DNA of 64,000 bases from NCBI RefSeq assembly GCF_007273535.1, contig NZ_RIBP01000004.1, positions 784,501-848,500 of the forward strand. Reading direction: 5' to 3'. Positions 18,045 to 27,232 of this stretch are shown in pieces (the first letter of the stretch is position 1; each line of letters opens with the position of its first letter). Both the position numbers and the translations under genes were made by a program. The notes under the pieces are model-generated. The model was not told the origin of the DNA. It saw nothing but the letters and a program-made list of their open reading frames with translations, and ran no database searches. Source of the DNA: Niallia circulans. Lineage in GTDB: Bacteria > Bacillota > Bacilli > Bacillales > Cytobacillaceae.

Positions 18045-18866
18045 TCAGCCTGGAGCTAGCGATTTTTCTTTTGTCTGTTCCATTCCTACTAAGTCATATG
18101 ATAAACAAACAGGCTTATTTGTTCTTGGATCTGTCACTATTTCTGCATCCACATGAAAAACATCCTTCAAAACTGCTGCTGTCATTACCTCATTTGGTGT
18201 ACCTTCTTTTATTAGCTGACCCTTTTTCATTGCAATCATCTTATCAGAAAAACGCGAAGCATGGTTAAGATCATGGATCACCATCACAATTGTTCTTCGC
18301 TCTTCTTCGTTAAGCTTTTTAAGTAACTGAAGCACCTCTAGCTGATGGGCCATATCAAGATAGGTAGTCGGCTCATCCAGCAAAAGAAGCTCCGTCTCTT
18401 GAGCAATTGCCATTGCTATCCACGCCCTTTGTCTTTGTCCGCCTGATAAGGTATCTACTTCTTGGTATTTCCATTCAGATAAGCCTGTAACCTCAAGGGC
18501 CCATTCTATTACTTCTTTATCTCTTTCCCCTAATCTGCCAAAGCCCTTTTGATGGGGGGAGCGACCATAGGAAACAAGCTCATACGTTGTTAAGCCATTC
18601 GGTGAATCTGGAGATTGGGGCAGCACTGCCATTTTTTTGGCGATATTTTTAGTGGGAATCTTTTGAATGGCTTCGCCATCTAAGTAAATCGCCCCAGCCT
18701 TCACTTTATTTAACCTAGCTAAAGCCTTTAATATCGTCGACTTTCCACAACCATTCGGTCCGATAATTGTCGTGATTTTCTCAGTTTCTATTTCCAGACT
18801 CAATTGCTCCACAATAATTTTTTCGTCATAACCTATCTTTACATCTTTTGCTGAAAGGATATTCAT
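18045..18866 (-). CDS. Iron-siderophore ABC transporter ATP-binding protein (FecE/YusV type)
   Basis: A 273-aa ATPase with Walker A GPNGCGKST, Q-loop VLPQSPDSP, signature LSGGQRQRAWIA, Walker B LLLLDEPTTYLD and the H-loop VIHDLNHA. The TYLDMAHQLEVLQLL stretch is typical of the FecE/FhuC subfamily, which drives uptake of ferric siderophores, heme or cobalamin. No permease or binding protein gene is nearby. B. subtilis YusV is a similar orphan ATPase shared by several siderophore permeases, so a shared role is likely. I saw no clear Fur box upstream. Confidence 0.88.
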   Translation of the reverse strand: MNILSAKDVKIGYDEKIIVEQLSLEIETEKITTIIGPNGCGKSTILKALARLNKVKAGAIYLDGEAIQKIPTKNIAKKMAVLPQSPDSPNGLTTYELVSYGRSPHQKGFGRLGERDKEVIEWALEVTGLSEWKYQEVDTLSGGQRQRAWIAMAIAQETELLLLDEPTTYLDMAHQLEVLQLLKKLNEEERRTIVMVIHDLNHASRFSDKMIAMKKGQLIKEGTPNEVMTAAVLKDVFHVDAEIVTDPRTNKPVCLSYDLVGMEQTKEKSLAPG

Positions 18867-18951
18867 TTAGAAGCTTCACTCCTTGCCTATTCCCTGCCTA
18901 ACGCGTTCATTCGCTTAAATAATGTTCTAATTCTATTGCTTGTCCTAAAGG

Positions 18952-20544
18952 TTATTTTACAGAATATAGATAGCCTTGTTCCCGAAACTCTTTATTTATT
19001 TCAATATACACTCTGTTTCTGCCATTTCGTTTAGCTTCATACAATGCCAAATCTGCCTTTTCGGCAAGAATGCTTAACGCTTCCTCAGAATTACTAATAT
19101 TCCTTTTAGCAGCGACCCCAAAGCTTGCCGTAATAGTCAGTGCATCTCCTTTTGAATGGAAACTCGACACTTCAAGTGCAGCTCTAATTCGAGTTGCTAC
19201 TTCTGCTGCTGATTCAAGAGAGTAACCAGGAAGTAGCAGCACAAACTCTTCACCGCCATATCTGCCAAACAGCATATCATTCTCAAGCAGACCCTGTGTA
19301 ACAGAAACGATATGCCGTAAAGCATCATCTCCCGCAAAATGTCCATACGTATCGTTAATTCTTTTGAAATGATCTATATCAAACAGAAGCAAGGATGTAC
19401 AATCCTGAGCTTGACTATTTTCCATAATTGCTTGCTTGGATTTCTCCATAAAATACGTTCGATTATATATTTTAGTAAGACCATCATTATAGGCCAATTC
19501 TCTCAACTGCTTGTGTACTTGCTTTAACTCTGTTATATCAATAATAACAACTGCTGTTCCAACAACAACATGATTTCGCTTATGAATTGGCGAAATTCTT
19601 ATTTGATAATATTTGTCTCCATCTTTCCATTCTAGCTCATTAATAGAATCCTCATTCACACCCTTATGAAACGGTAGGGTTTCACCGTTGTACCTCATTA
19701 TATCATCAATCCGTTTTCCATTCTTCAAAGCCGGAAAGAGCTGGGATGCAAGTGGGTTGTATTCAACTACCTTTCTCGATAAATCCAGAACAATGACAGC
19801 ATCCCTCATACTTTCAAACAGATAATCCTTAGCAACAGGAGCAACTGTCAGCATATGGGTAGACATGATTGCCCATAAATACAACAAACCTGTAATACAC
19901 ATAACAATAGGTACAGGGTCAATGCCATATGGCGTTAATCCTAATAAATACAGCAAGGATGTTGTAATCGGCAGCAAAACGCCAATTAATAATGTTAAAA
20001 TTTGCTTCCAATGCTTTGTCTTTGTTTTAATCCAATACCAAATTAGAAAAAGTGCTGCGACAAACAATGTGCCAAATGTGTAGCTTCCGTGGACAACATA
20101 CCATTGTCCAACTGTCATATCCAGTAATAAAGCACCTTGGCTCTGAACAAAATTAACCTGCTTGTAAAATAAATGGTGGTAATTATTTGTTGATATAAAA
20201 ATAAAGGTGAGCAAAGGGATAAGATAATAAAGAAACAATGTTTTTCGATTGATATGCTTATCAAGGCCTATATACTGCAAAACAAGAATCAAGGTTGCTG
20301 GCGCAGAAAAAGGCATACCTAAGTATTGAAAGACAACCCAAAACATGACTCCTTCCCCTGTTGTACTCGTGAGTTCTAGTGCATGTCCAAATGCATAAAT
20401 GGCAGAAAACAGCGACAGCCAAGCAAATGTTTTTGTTCCAGCAAAAACATGCCTATTTGTATAGCCAATAAAAGTCAGTACAAGCTGCAATACCCCGCCT
20501 GTAGCCATGATTACAATATATGTCAATATAATTTGGTCCATCAT
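18952..20544 (-). CDS. Diguanylate cyclase with 7TM sensor, PAS and GGDEF domains
   Basis: A 530-aa membrane protein. The first 220 residues form seven or so helices of the histidine-kinase N-terminal 7TM type (FWVVFQYLGMPFSAPATLILVLQYIG). A PAS domain (about 235-340) follows. The GGDEF domain (about 365-520) has DIDHFKRINDTYGH and the active-site loop RYGGEEF, so it should make c-di-GMP. The RxxD inhibitory site is absent: the residue at the Arg position is Glu in LENDM. The signal sensed is unknown. Four pseudo-conserved helices sit beside a TspO relative, but the genes diverge. Confidence 0.88.
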   Translation of the reverse strand: MMDQIILTYIVIMATGGVLQLVLTFIGYTNRHVFAGTKTFAWLSLFSAIYAFGHALELTSTTGEGVMFWVVFQYLGMPFSAPATLILVLQYIGLDKHINRKTLFLYYLIPLLTFIFISTNNYHHLFYKQVNFVQSQGALLLDMTVGQWYVVHGSYTFGTLFVAALFLIWYWIKTKTKHWKQILTLLIGVLLPITTSLLYLLGLTPYGIDPVPIVMCITGLLYLWAIMSTHMLTVAPVAKDYLFESMRDAVIVLDLSRKVVEYNPLASQLFPALKNGKRIDDIMRYNGETLPFHKGVNEDSINELEWKDGDKYYQIRISPIHKRNHVVVGTAVVIIDITELKQVHKQLRELAYNDGLTKIYNRTYFMEKSKQAIMENSQAQDCTSLLLFDIDHFKRINDTYGHFAGDDALRHIVSVTQGLLENDMLFGRYGGEEFVLLLPGYSLESAAEVATRIRAALEVSSFHSKGDALTITASFGVAAKRNISNSEEALSILAEKADLALYEAKRNGRNRVYIEINKEFREQGYLYSVK

Positions 20545-20753
20545 TTTTAATAGCCCCTATTTAGGAATTCTAATATCTTTTTTTTATTCAGCTTTCATTA
20601 TAATAATGTATAAAGATGCTTTCTACAAAAAATAAGAATATGTTAAATCATTAGTATTGTTCTCCATCAAAGCAAAAACTTTCCTAATATTTTCATTAGA
20701 TGATTATATGTTTTAGATTGGTGGAATAAGAATGAAAAAAAGGAGGGTTTGAA

Positions 20754-21470
20754 TTGTCCTATCTCATTCTTAGCCTGTTGTTTTATGTGATTATGGTCAT
20801 AGTCAACGCACTTGCCAATATCATCCCAATCAATGGTCAAACAACTGGTGAAATTTCAAATAAGCTAGAAGTGCTCATAACCCCTGCCTCCTATGCATTT
20901 ATGATATGGGGTGTGATTTATGTTTTGTTGGCCGTCTGGCTCGTGCGGGGCTTCATAAAAAAATACAGGGGAATTTCATATACGAAAACAAGCAGCACTC
21001 TATTTGTGATTACATGTATTCTCAATGCCTGCTGGATTCTCGTATGGCACTATGAGCTATTTGCCATATCGGTAGTAGTTATTCTATTATTGCTGTTAAC
21101 ACTGCTTATACTTTATAAATCAATAAAATCTGCTGCTTATCGCTTTTTCGATGTCTTTCCATTCTCAATTTACATAGGCTGGATATCCGTTGCTTCCATT
21201 GTTAATATAAGCTATTTCCTCACATACATTGGTTTAGGTCCACCTGAGCCACTTTGGACTGTCTCTTTACTTGCTGTCGGCGGAATTTTAGGGATATTCT
21301 TCCGTGTTATGGAAAAGGATTGGGCTTATTCCCTCGTAATTATCTGGGCTTATATTGCAATCGGGATTAAAAATTGGCAGACTGAGCTTGCTGTATCTTA
21401 CACAGCCTTCTTTATATCCCTGCTCCTGCTAATCCTAGTGTTCATTAGATTTAAGAAAAAACGGCCATAA
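20754..21470 (+). CDS. TspO/MBR-related tryptophan-rich membrane protein
   Basis: A 238-aa membrane protein with six to seven helices. PASYAFMIWGVIYVLL at the second helix and the Trp-rich later helices (NACWILVWHYELF, IYIGWISVASIVN) place it with the longer TspO-like proteins of Firmicutes. TspO proteins bind porphyrins and related ligands. The TTG start has a strong AGGAGG site. It converges on hemY and shares the terminator region with it. Confidence 0.72.
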   Translation: MSYLILSLLFYVIMVIVNALANIIPINGQTTGEISNKLEVLITPASYAFMIWGVIYVLLAVWLVRGFIKKYRGISYTKTSSTLFVITCILNACWILVWHYELFAISVVVILLLLLTLLILYKSIKSAAYRFFDVFPFSIYIGWISVASIVNISYFLTYIGLGPPEPLWTVSLLAVGGILGIFFRVMEKDWAYSLVIIWAYIAIGIKNWQTELAVSYTAFFISLLLLILVFIRFKKKRP

Positions 21471-21473
21471 GAG

Positions 21474-21500
21474 AGGTGCTGGTTCAAACCAGCACCTTTT
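21474..21500 (+). terminator. Terminator of the TspO-like gene
   Basis: An 11-bp stem AGGTGCTGGTT/AACCAGCACCT with a tiny loop and a short T-run, between the converging TspO-like and hemY genes. Confidence 0.8.
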
Positions 21501-21503
21501 CAC

Positions 21504-22892
21504 TTATAAAAAAGATTTTGCTAATTCACCAGCAATTTCCTCTCCATTTGCGATACACGCAGCAATTCCCACTCCATAATAAGAACTGCCTGCGAGCAGT
21601 ATATTCGGGTAAACGTCAGCCATCCCCTTGTTTATTGAATCAATTGCAGTTTTATGCTGAAGTGAGTAAACAGGCATTAAGTCATTCCACTTTGTCACTT
21701 CATAGCTTGTTGGCTTTTCCGTGATTCCGAGACTTCTCTCAACATCCTTAACCGCTACCTTTAACAATTCCTCTTCTGTCAATGAATTAAGATGATTGTA
21801 TGCCGGATTCGACTTTTTATAGAACAATCTCAGCAACAAGCTGCTGCTTTTAGAGGTATGTGTCCACTTTCTGCTTGTCCATGTACATGCATTGCAGGTT
21901 AAATCACTATCCTCTGCAACTATGAATCCAGTGCCATCCTTTGGAAGTCGGTCGTCTGGAATGTCATACGCAAGGTACATTGTAATATTTGATGAGTTTT
22001 GAAGCTTAGCAAACTCCTCTGCAAGACCTTCTGTCGCAAGCAGCTTTTCAGCAACCTGATGCGGTGCAGTGAGCACAATATGATCTGCCTGTAAATTACC
22101 GCCGGTTGCAAGACCAACACTGTAGCCCTGCTCCTCTTTTCTAATGGAGGTAACTGCCGTTTCCTTTTTGATTTCAACATCTTCCAACACTTCCTCAAGA
22201 CGGTTAATAATCGTCGAGAGTCCATTTTGGAAGGATATAAATTTTTTATTCGAAGCAGACTGAAATTGACTTTTATTTTTTCCTAGTCCGTAAATGATGC
22301 TGCCGTACTTCTCTTTATAATCAAGTAAATACGGTAGGGTTGAAGCCATCGTTAAATTATATAAGCCTCCAGAATATACTCCTGCTAATACAGGGGTAAT
22401 TTGTTTTTCAACGATCTCCTTCCCTAAGAAGTATTCCAAGAACTCTCCTATGGAGGTTTCCTTCGTAAAGTGTTTATTTGTTTTGAATAAGTCCTTAAGT
22501 GCTTCAAGCTTTCCTTTTGGAGAAATTAGCTCACTCGATAACAAGGATTCTATCGTCATCGGAATACCGAATACAGAGTCTCTTGGTATTTCTAAAAGCT
22601 TATCCTTCGTATGAATATAAGAAATTCCAGTTGCATTATATACAAGCTCTTCCTCTAATCCCAACTCTTGTACGAATGGGAGAACATTCTTGTTTCTCGC
22701 TACTATAGAATCCGCTCCGGTTTCCATAATAAAGTCTCCTTTTTGAATGGAATGAATCTTTCCACCTAGGAACTTTTCTGCTTCTATTAATATAAGCTTG
22801 ATATCAAGCTTATGTTCTCTTTTTATTTTCTGTAAATAGTACATGGCAGATAAACCTGTTATGCCTCCACCAACAACGACTACATTCTTCAA
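21504..22892 (-). CDS. hemY: Coproporphyrinogen III oxidase / protoporphyrinogen oxidase
   Basis: A 462-aa FAD-dependent oxidase of heme synthesis. The dinucleotide motif VVVVGGGITGLSAMYYLQ is at the N-terminus, METGADSIV follows, and the C-terminal FAD motif is ILLAGSSYYGVGIAACIANGEEIA. In Firmicutes this enzyme (also called CgoX) oxidises coproporphyrinogen III in the coproporphyrin-dependent heme route. The start is taken as TTG at 22892, 7 bases after GAGGCGGTG; a TTG at 22913 upstream lacks a ribosome site. It is not next to hemE or hemH, unlike B. subtilis. Confidence 0.93.
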   Translation of the reverse strand: MKNVVVVGGGITGLSAMYYLQKIKREHKLDIKLILIEAEKFLGGKIHSIQKGDFIMETGADSIVARNKNVLPFVQELGLEEELVYNATGISYIHTKDKLLEIPRDSVFGIPMTIESLLSSELISPKGKLEALKDLFKTNKHFTKETSIGEFLEYFLGKEIVEKQITPVLAGVYSGGLYNLTMASTLPYLLDYKEKYGSIIYGLGKNKSQFQSASNKKFISFQNGLSTIINRLEEVLEDVEIKKETAVTSIRKEEQGYSVGLATGGNLQADHIVLTAPHQVAEKLLATEGLAEEFAKLQNSSNITMYLAYDIPDDRLPKDGTGFIVAEDSDLTCNACTWTSRKWTHTSKSSSLLLRLFYKKSNPAYNHLNSLTEEELLKVAVKDVERSLGITEKPTSYEVTKWNDLMPVYSLQHKTAIDSINKGMADVYPNILLAGSSYYGVGIAACIANGEEIAGELAKSFL

Positions 22893-23092
22893 AATAATTA
22901 CACCGCCTCGCAAATCTTTCCTGTATATATTATGCCATTATTCCCATTAAAAAAGAGAATATATATCATGACTTTTTTGTTAACAATTAAGGATAGCCAC
23001 TTAGAACTATTCATTATTTTAGCATTGTTTACCGAGAATCGCTTTTAACTAGCTTATATAAGTAAAAGGAAGAGACTGAATAAAATAAATAA

Positions 23093-23127
23093 CCCAAACT
23101 ATTACGCGAAGGACATAATAGTTTGGG
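23093..23127 (-). terminator. Terminator of the tua-like operon
   Basis: A 12-bp stem CCCAAACTATTA/TAATAGTTTGGG with an 11-base loop, followed on the minus strand by an AT-rich, T-interrupted tail. Lies 25 bases after the tuaH-like stop. Confidence 0.65.
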
Positions 23128-23151
23128 CTTATAATAGATGAGTTTTTACTT

Positions 23152-24303
23152 TCATAGCTTTGTCATTTGTGCAAAGATACTGTTCCAATCTTTAGTTTTC
23201 GCTAGCGATATCCGTCTTTCTTCTATATTCTTTACCGCTTTATTTATCCTCATTTCCTCACAGGCTAATATAAAGCTGTCTGTATCACTGCCTTCAAGGC
23301 AAATATATACGCCCTTTTCTGCATATCCCTGTGTGGATGGAAGATTTGTTCCAATCGCGGCTTTTCCAGCAGCAAGGAATTCAAAAAGTTTAAGAGGAAA
23401 TATCGCTTTATTATAAATGGACGGTTTGTATGGCATAATGCCAATATCAATTAAATTCATATAATGGGAAACTAGTGGCGGTGGTACACTACCTGTCCAG
23501 GTCACATTTGGAAGCTTCAACAGTCTTTGAAACTCTTCATTTCCATTTGTTCCGTCAGGCCCGACAAACAGGAACTGCCAATCCGGCTTGCGCTCTGCTG
23601 TTGCCTGAATGAGGGCGAAATCCAGCTTTGGCTTTATGCCGCCAATATAGCCTAACACAGGTCCATTACCCTTTATAACTTGATCAGCCTTTTCCTTATG
23701 TTGAAAAAGGGAAAAATCCACACCATTTTCATATGTGTATACCTTTTCTCTGCTTGAGCCTTGCAGCCTTTCTTTCACTTGCTCCTCTAAAAACACAGAG
23801 GTACATGTGATAATATTGGCCTTATTGATAATTGTGCTCTCGCCACTATGAATGATCTTATGCTTGAGCATCGATACTGCTGATTTACTGCCATTAATGG
23901 ACTCAGCCCATAAATCACTGCAGTCATATATAATCTTGTTCCAAGGAAACATGTTTGCCAAGTTTGGAAATGCGGGGTATGTGTACCATAGCTTAATCTC
24001 ATACATATCCTCTTTATCCTTTAAATACGCAATAAGTGAAGCTAGTTTATTTTTATAGAAGATCGAAATAAACCGACTGAAACGTAATAGTTTACTTTCT
24101 CCTAGGTCAGCAATTTTCCATTGTCTAATACCATTTTCCAACAACTTCTCAGCATTACTGTCCAGTGATTTCCCAGGACATAACCAAATTACTTCATGTG
24201 TATCCTCTTGTTTTTGTAAATATTCTGCCAAACGATGTCTTCTATAGCGCAATTGGTCATTTTCCCATTCTCCAGTTGCTACTAGTACATGAATTGATTT
24301 CAT
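23152..24303 (-). CDS. tuaH: Glycosyltransferase, TuaH-like (GT-B fold)
   Basis: A 383-aa cytoplasmic glycosyltransferase. Recognisable elements are LWYTYPAFPNL, YDCSDLWAES, ENGVDFSLF, VLGYIGGIKPKLDF, WQFLFVGP and the nucleotide-sugar donor motif FPLKLFEFLAAGK. Sequence and last place in the operon match teichuronic acid protein TuaH of B. subtilis. It would add a sugar to the polysaccharide repeat. The ATG at 24303 follows AAGGTGG; an in-frame GTG at 24312 overlaps the ribosome site. Confidence 0.82.
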   Translation of the reverse strand: MKSIHVLVATGEWENDQLRYRRHRLAEYLQKQEDTHEVIWLCPGKSLDSNAEKLLENGIRQWKIADLGESKLLRFSRFISIFYKNKLASLIAYLKDKEDMYEIKLWYTYPAFPNLANMFPWNKIIYDCSDLWAESINGSKSAVSMLKHKIIHSGESTIINKANIITCTSVFLEEQVKERLQGSSREKVYTYENGVDFSLFQHKEKADQVIKGNGPVLGYIGGIKPKLDFALIQATAERKPDWQFLFVGPDGTNGNEEFQRLLKLPNVTWTGSVPPPLVSHYMNLIDIGIMPYKPSIYNKAIFPLKLFEFLAAGKAAIGTNLPSTQGYAEKGVYICLEGSDTDSFILACEEMRINKAVKNIEERRISLAKTKDWNSIFAQMTKL

Positions 24304-24313
24304 CCTGACCACC

Positions 24314-25063
24314 TTACATTCTTTTTCTTATCGCATGGTAGGCATAATGCGAAAAACACCATGCTGCTTTAGCAAGATTAAGTCTCTCAATTTCCCGATA
24401 GACAAACCATGTCTTTTGAGCTGACTTCCACTTATTATTTGAGATAGAGTCATTGCCAACTCGGTATTCTGCAAGTATCTCAGTCATTCCATAAGCGTTA
24501 TGCCCTTTTTTTAAGATGCTAAGCCATGTTGCCAAGTCCTGCCGGGTCCGTATATTCGGCATTTGGAATGGTCCAACAATGCTTCGATCAACTATAACTG
24601 TTAGACAGCCTACGATTGTATTTTTCAGCATATCTTGATAGGAGATGACCTTTGGAGCATGGACCCACTTCTTAAGTGATTCTCCATCTCTTGATATATA
24701 TTCATAGGAAGAGAATGTAAAAGCATAGCTGTTCTCCTGCATAAAACCAAGCTGCAACTCAAGCTTATTTGGCTTCCACCTGTCATCACTGTCTAAAAAG
24801 GCAATATATCTTCCAGAAGCATTATCTATCGCCATATTTCGTGCCATGGCTGCCCCGCCATTTTCTTTTCTGTGCTTCACTTGTATCCGTTTATCTGCTT
24901 GTTCCCACTCAGCCAAAAGCGCTTGAGTTCCATCTGTTGAGCAATCATCAACAATAATCAGCTCCCAATTGGAGTAAGTCTGACTCATCACAGACTGAAT
25001 ACTATCAGAAATAAAACCCTTGCTATTGTAAGACGGCATAATTATTGAAACCAATTCTTTCAC
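24314..25063 (-). CDS. tuaG: Family 2 glycosyltransferase, TuaG-like
   Basis: A 249-aa GT-A fold inverting glycosyltransferase. The N-terminal MPSYNS and ELIIVDDCSTDGT motifs bind the nucleotide sugar, DSDDRW (about 93-98) is the DxD metal site, and TRQDLATWL supplies the catalytic Asp region. The C-terminus (AWCFSHYAYHAIRKRM) is typical of TuaG-type proteins. The start is GTG with GAGGTG upstream. It sits between tuaF and tuaH relatives. Confidence 0.85.
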   Translation of the reverse strand: MKELVSIIMPSYNSKGFISDSIQSVMSQTYSNWELIIVDDCSTDGTQALLAEWEQADKRIQVKHRKENGGAAMARNMAIDNASGRYIAFLDSDDRWKPNKLELQLGFMQENSYAFTFSSYEYISRDGESLKKWVHAPKVISYQDMLKNTIVGCLTVIVDRSIVGPFQMPNIRTRQDLATWLSILKKGHNAYGMTEILAEYRVGNDSISNNKWKSAQKTWFVYREIERLNLAKAAWCFSHYAYHAIRKRM

Positions 25064-25075
25064 AATGACACCTCA

Positions 25076-25747
25076 TTATTTAGAATGTGCTCGGATGAAT
25101 TCTGGGGTAATTAGGATTAGGACACTAGCAAGAATTCCTAATAACGCACCTAAAACAACTCTATCCTTTACAGAAGCCTCTTTGATCTGCCCCTTTAAAT
25201 AAGCTTCCTTTATTAACATAGCTGGTTCTAAGCCAAGCTTTTCTGTTTTCAATTCATACAGAAACCGCTCTTGGTCAACAATCGCATCACTGCTCGCATT
25301 TGCTGCCTCTAATGCCTGTATACTTGATTCAATTATTTCGCTTTTTTCCTCATAGGCGGACTTATCTAGCTTCATAATTGCATTCTCAATTTCAGAAAGT
25401 TTATCTACCGATTGTTCATCATTCCCCGTTATGTTCAACACAACCAATTTACTTGGGGTAACAGAGACAGTCAGCTCTTCCGTGATGCCTTCCTCCCACA
25501 CATCTGGCAGAATGTTTTTAAATGATGTTTCATTTGATAACAAGGAAACAAGCTGATCGGCATTAGTTAAATAGCTGTTTTCATAGTTTCCTAGTTTAAT
25601 TATCGCTTCTGAACTATATTCCGACTGCCCGTTGTTGTTACCTATAGGCATAAACCAGCCGATAATTGGCATTGCTAGGCATATAATTAAAATTGCCCAT
25701 CCAAATTTTTTCAATCTGCCAACAATTCGTTTCAAACTATCTTTCAT
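25076..25747 (-). CDS. tuaF: Wzz/chain-length-type membrane protein, TuaF-like
   Basis: A 223-aa protein with one N-terminal helix (FGWAILIICLAMPIIGWFM), a long extracytoplasmic part with coiled-coil potential (about 95-175) and a C-terminal helix (VLGALLGILASVLILITPEFI). This two-helix layout is that of polysaccharide co-polymerases that set chain length. It has the size and place of B. subtilis TuaF. The ATG at 25747 follows AAGGGG at 10 bases, and the coding region overlaps the tuaE end by 11 bases, which suggests coupling. Confidence 0.8.
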   Translation of the reverse strand: MKDSLKRIVGRLKKFGWAILIICLAMPIIGWFMPIGNNNGQSEYSSEAIIKLGNYENSYLTNADQLVSLLSNETSFKNILPDVWEEGITEELTVSVTPSKLVVLNITGNDEQSVDKLSEIENAIMKLDKSAYEEKSEIIESSIQALEAANASSDAIVDQERFLYELKTEKLGLEPAMLIKEAYLKGQIKEASVKDRVVLGALLGILASVLILITPEFIRAHSK

Positions 25748-27203
25748 GAATTCCAATCCCCTTATCCACGGTGTTAAGTCTGTTTTTAAATACTGACAAA
25801 ACGGAAATGATAAAGCCCATCAATACCCAATGAAAATACAAATTACTGATTGTACTCGGGCTGATACTAGATGCCAAAAATGCTGCCAGTCCGACCATGC
25901 TTGCCTCTAAAAGCATTTTATAAGCACGTCCGTTAGCCTTTCTGTAGATCCTGTACAATTGGATAAATAACGAAAGGATTAACCCGATATAACCGAGAAG
26001 AATAAAGATCCCAAAGTTGCCAGCTATTTCGGCCAGCCAGTTATGCACTTGCAATACACCGCCTGTTGAAAAGGCTGAATGATGCTTTAAATAATAAGAA
26101 ATATTTCCTGCTCCCACGCCCAATCCAAAAGTATCAACGATATACTGAAGGGTGTTTCGCAGCAAATTTATTCTCGCTAAGTTGGAGGGCATTGTTTCAG
26201 TTGCACCATAATAGCTTGCTTGTGTGAAAGCCAGCTGGAGTTTGTCTAATATTCTTCCAGAGAGTAAAACAATAGCAATCCCTGCTACAGAGACAGAACC
26301 TATTAAAAGCAGCTTTTTCACTTTGTCACTTACCAGCAGGAAGACATATAAGCACAGCCCAATAATGACTGCAAGTATGCCTGCGCGTGACTCCGTCAAG
26401 TAGATGACATAAAGGGTTAAAATACTCAAAAAAAGCGCAGGTATCCGTACCTTTAAACTACTGCTGTTTTTGGCTGCTGCCACATAGAAAAAGAAGGTAA
26501 TGCTTAAAAACGTGGCAAAATCATTCTGGTTCGTAAACACAGCGGTTGGAAAGCCATTTCTATATTCACCAGCACCATAAAGACTCGAGCTCGGCAGTTG
26601 AATACGAAGGAAATGGTTCATTAAACCAAGCACCAACAAAAAGATGGTCATTCCCATCCAAATTCCGTAAAAGATTAATAGACGGGATATTCGTGTAAAT
26701 ATAACATTAGCCAAGTATACGAATAACACCCCCATCCACATGAGAGACATATACTTGAAGTTATCAATAATTGATTTCGACCAAAGCATTGATACAGTGC
26801 CATACGCAAGCCAAATAGCTAAAAACAGCCAAATACCTTTAACAGAAATTCTATTAAAATCTGCTTTAAGACCTTTCTCTGAGAGTGTATACAGGAAATA
26901 AGTGGCTACTGCGGCAATGAGTAAAATTCTGTACAGAAATAAACTAAAAAAACCAATGTTGACGCTTAAAATAGACTGATTCAAAAAGGTAGTAACGAGG
27001 GTTGCATATACTGCCCCCCTCGCCATATCCTCCAAGCCAAACGTCGATTTTAAATATAAAAAAAGGAGCAGCCCCCCTAAGCTCACAAGCAGAAGAAGCG
27101 CAAGCCTCATATCGGCTTCCCTCATCGCATAAAGAAGGGGGAGTAACACCATGACAACGATTAGCGCTCCAATTGTCTGGCGGACTAGTTGCTTGCTTTC
27201 CAT
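25737..27203 (-). CDS. tuaE: Polysaccharide polymerase, TuaE-like (O-antigen ligase family)
   Basis: A 488-aa integral membrane protein with about twelve helices and a large external loop (about 300-375) ending in GVGAGNISYYLKHH, where Wzy/WaaL family proteins carry catalytic residues. FTNQNDFATFLSI and YLTESRAGILAVIIGL are other family marks. It would join repeat units outside the membrane. Length and order agree with TuaE. Confidence 0.85.
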   Translation of the reverse strand: MESKQLVRQTIGALIVVMVLLPLLYAMREADMRLALLLLVSLGGLLLFLYLKSTFGLEDMARGAVYATLVTTFLNQSILSVNIGFFSLFLYRILLIAAVATYFLYTLSEKGLKADFNRISVKGIWLFLAIWLAYGTVSMLWSKSIIDNFKYMSLMWMGVLFVYLANVIFTRISRLLIFYGIWMGMTIFLLVLGLMNHFLRIQLPSSSLYGAGEYRNGFPTAVFTNQNDFATFLSITFFFYVAAAKNSSSLKVRIPALFLSILTLYVIYLTESRAGILAVIIGLCLYVFLLVSDKVKKLLLIGSVSVAGIAIVLLSGRILDKLQLAFTQASYYGATETMPSNLARINLLRNTLQYIVDTFGLGVGAGNISYYLKHHSAFSTGGVLQVHNWLAEIAGNFGIFILLGYIGLILSLFIQLYRIYRKANGRAYKMLLEASMVGLAAFLASSISPSTISNLYFHWVLMGFIISVLSVFKNRLNTVDKGIGIHER

Positions 27204-27232
27204 TTACTGTTCAGACCCTTTCTTTCCGTTAG

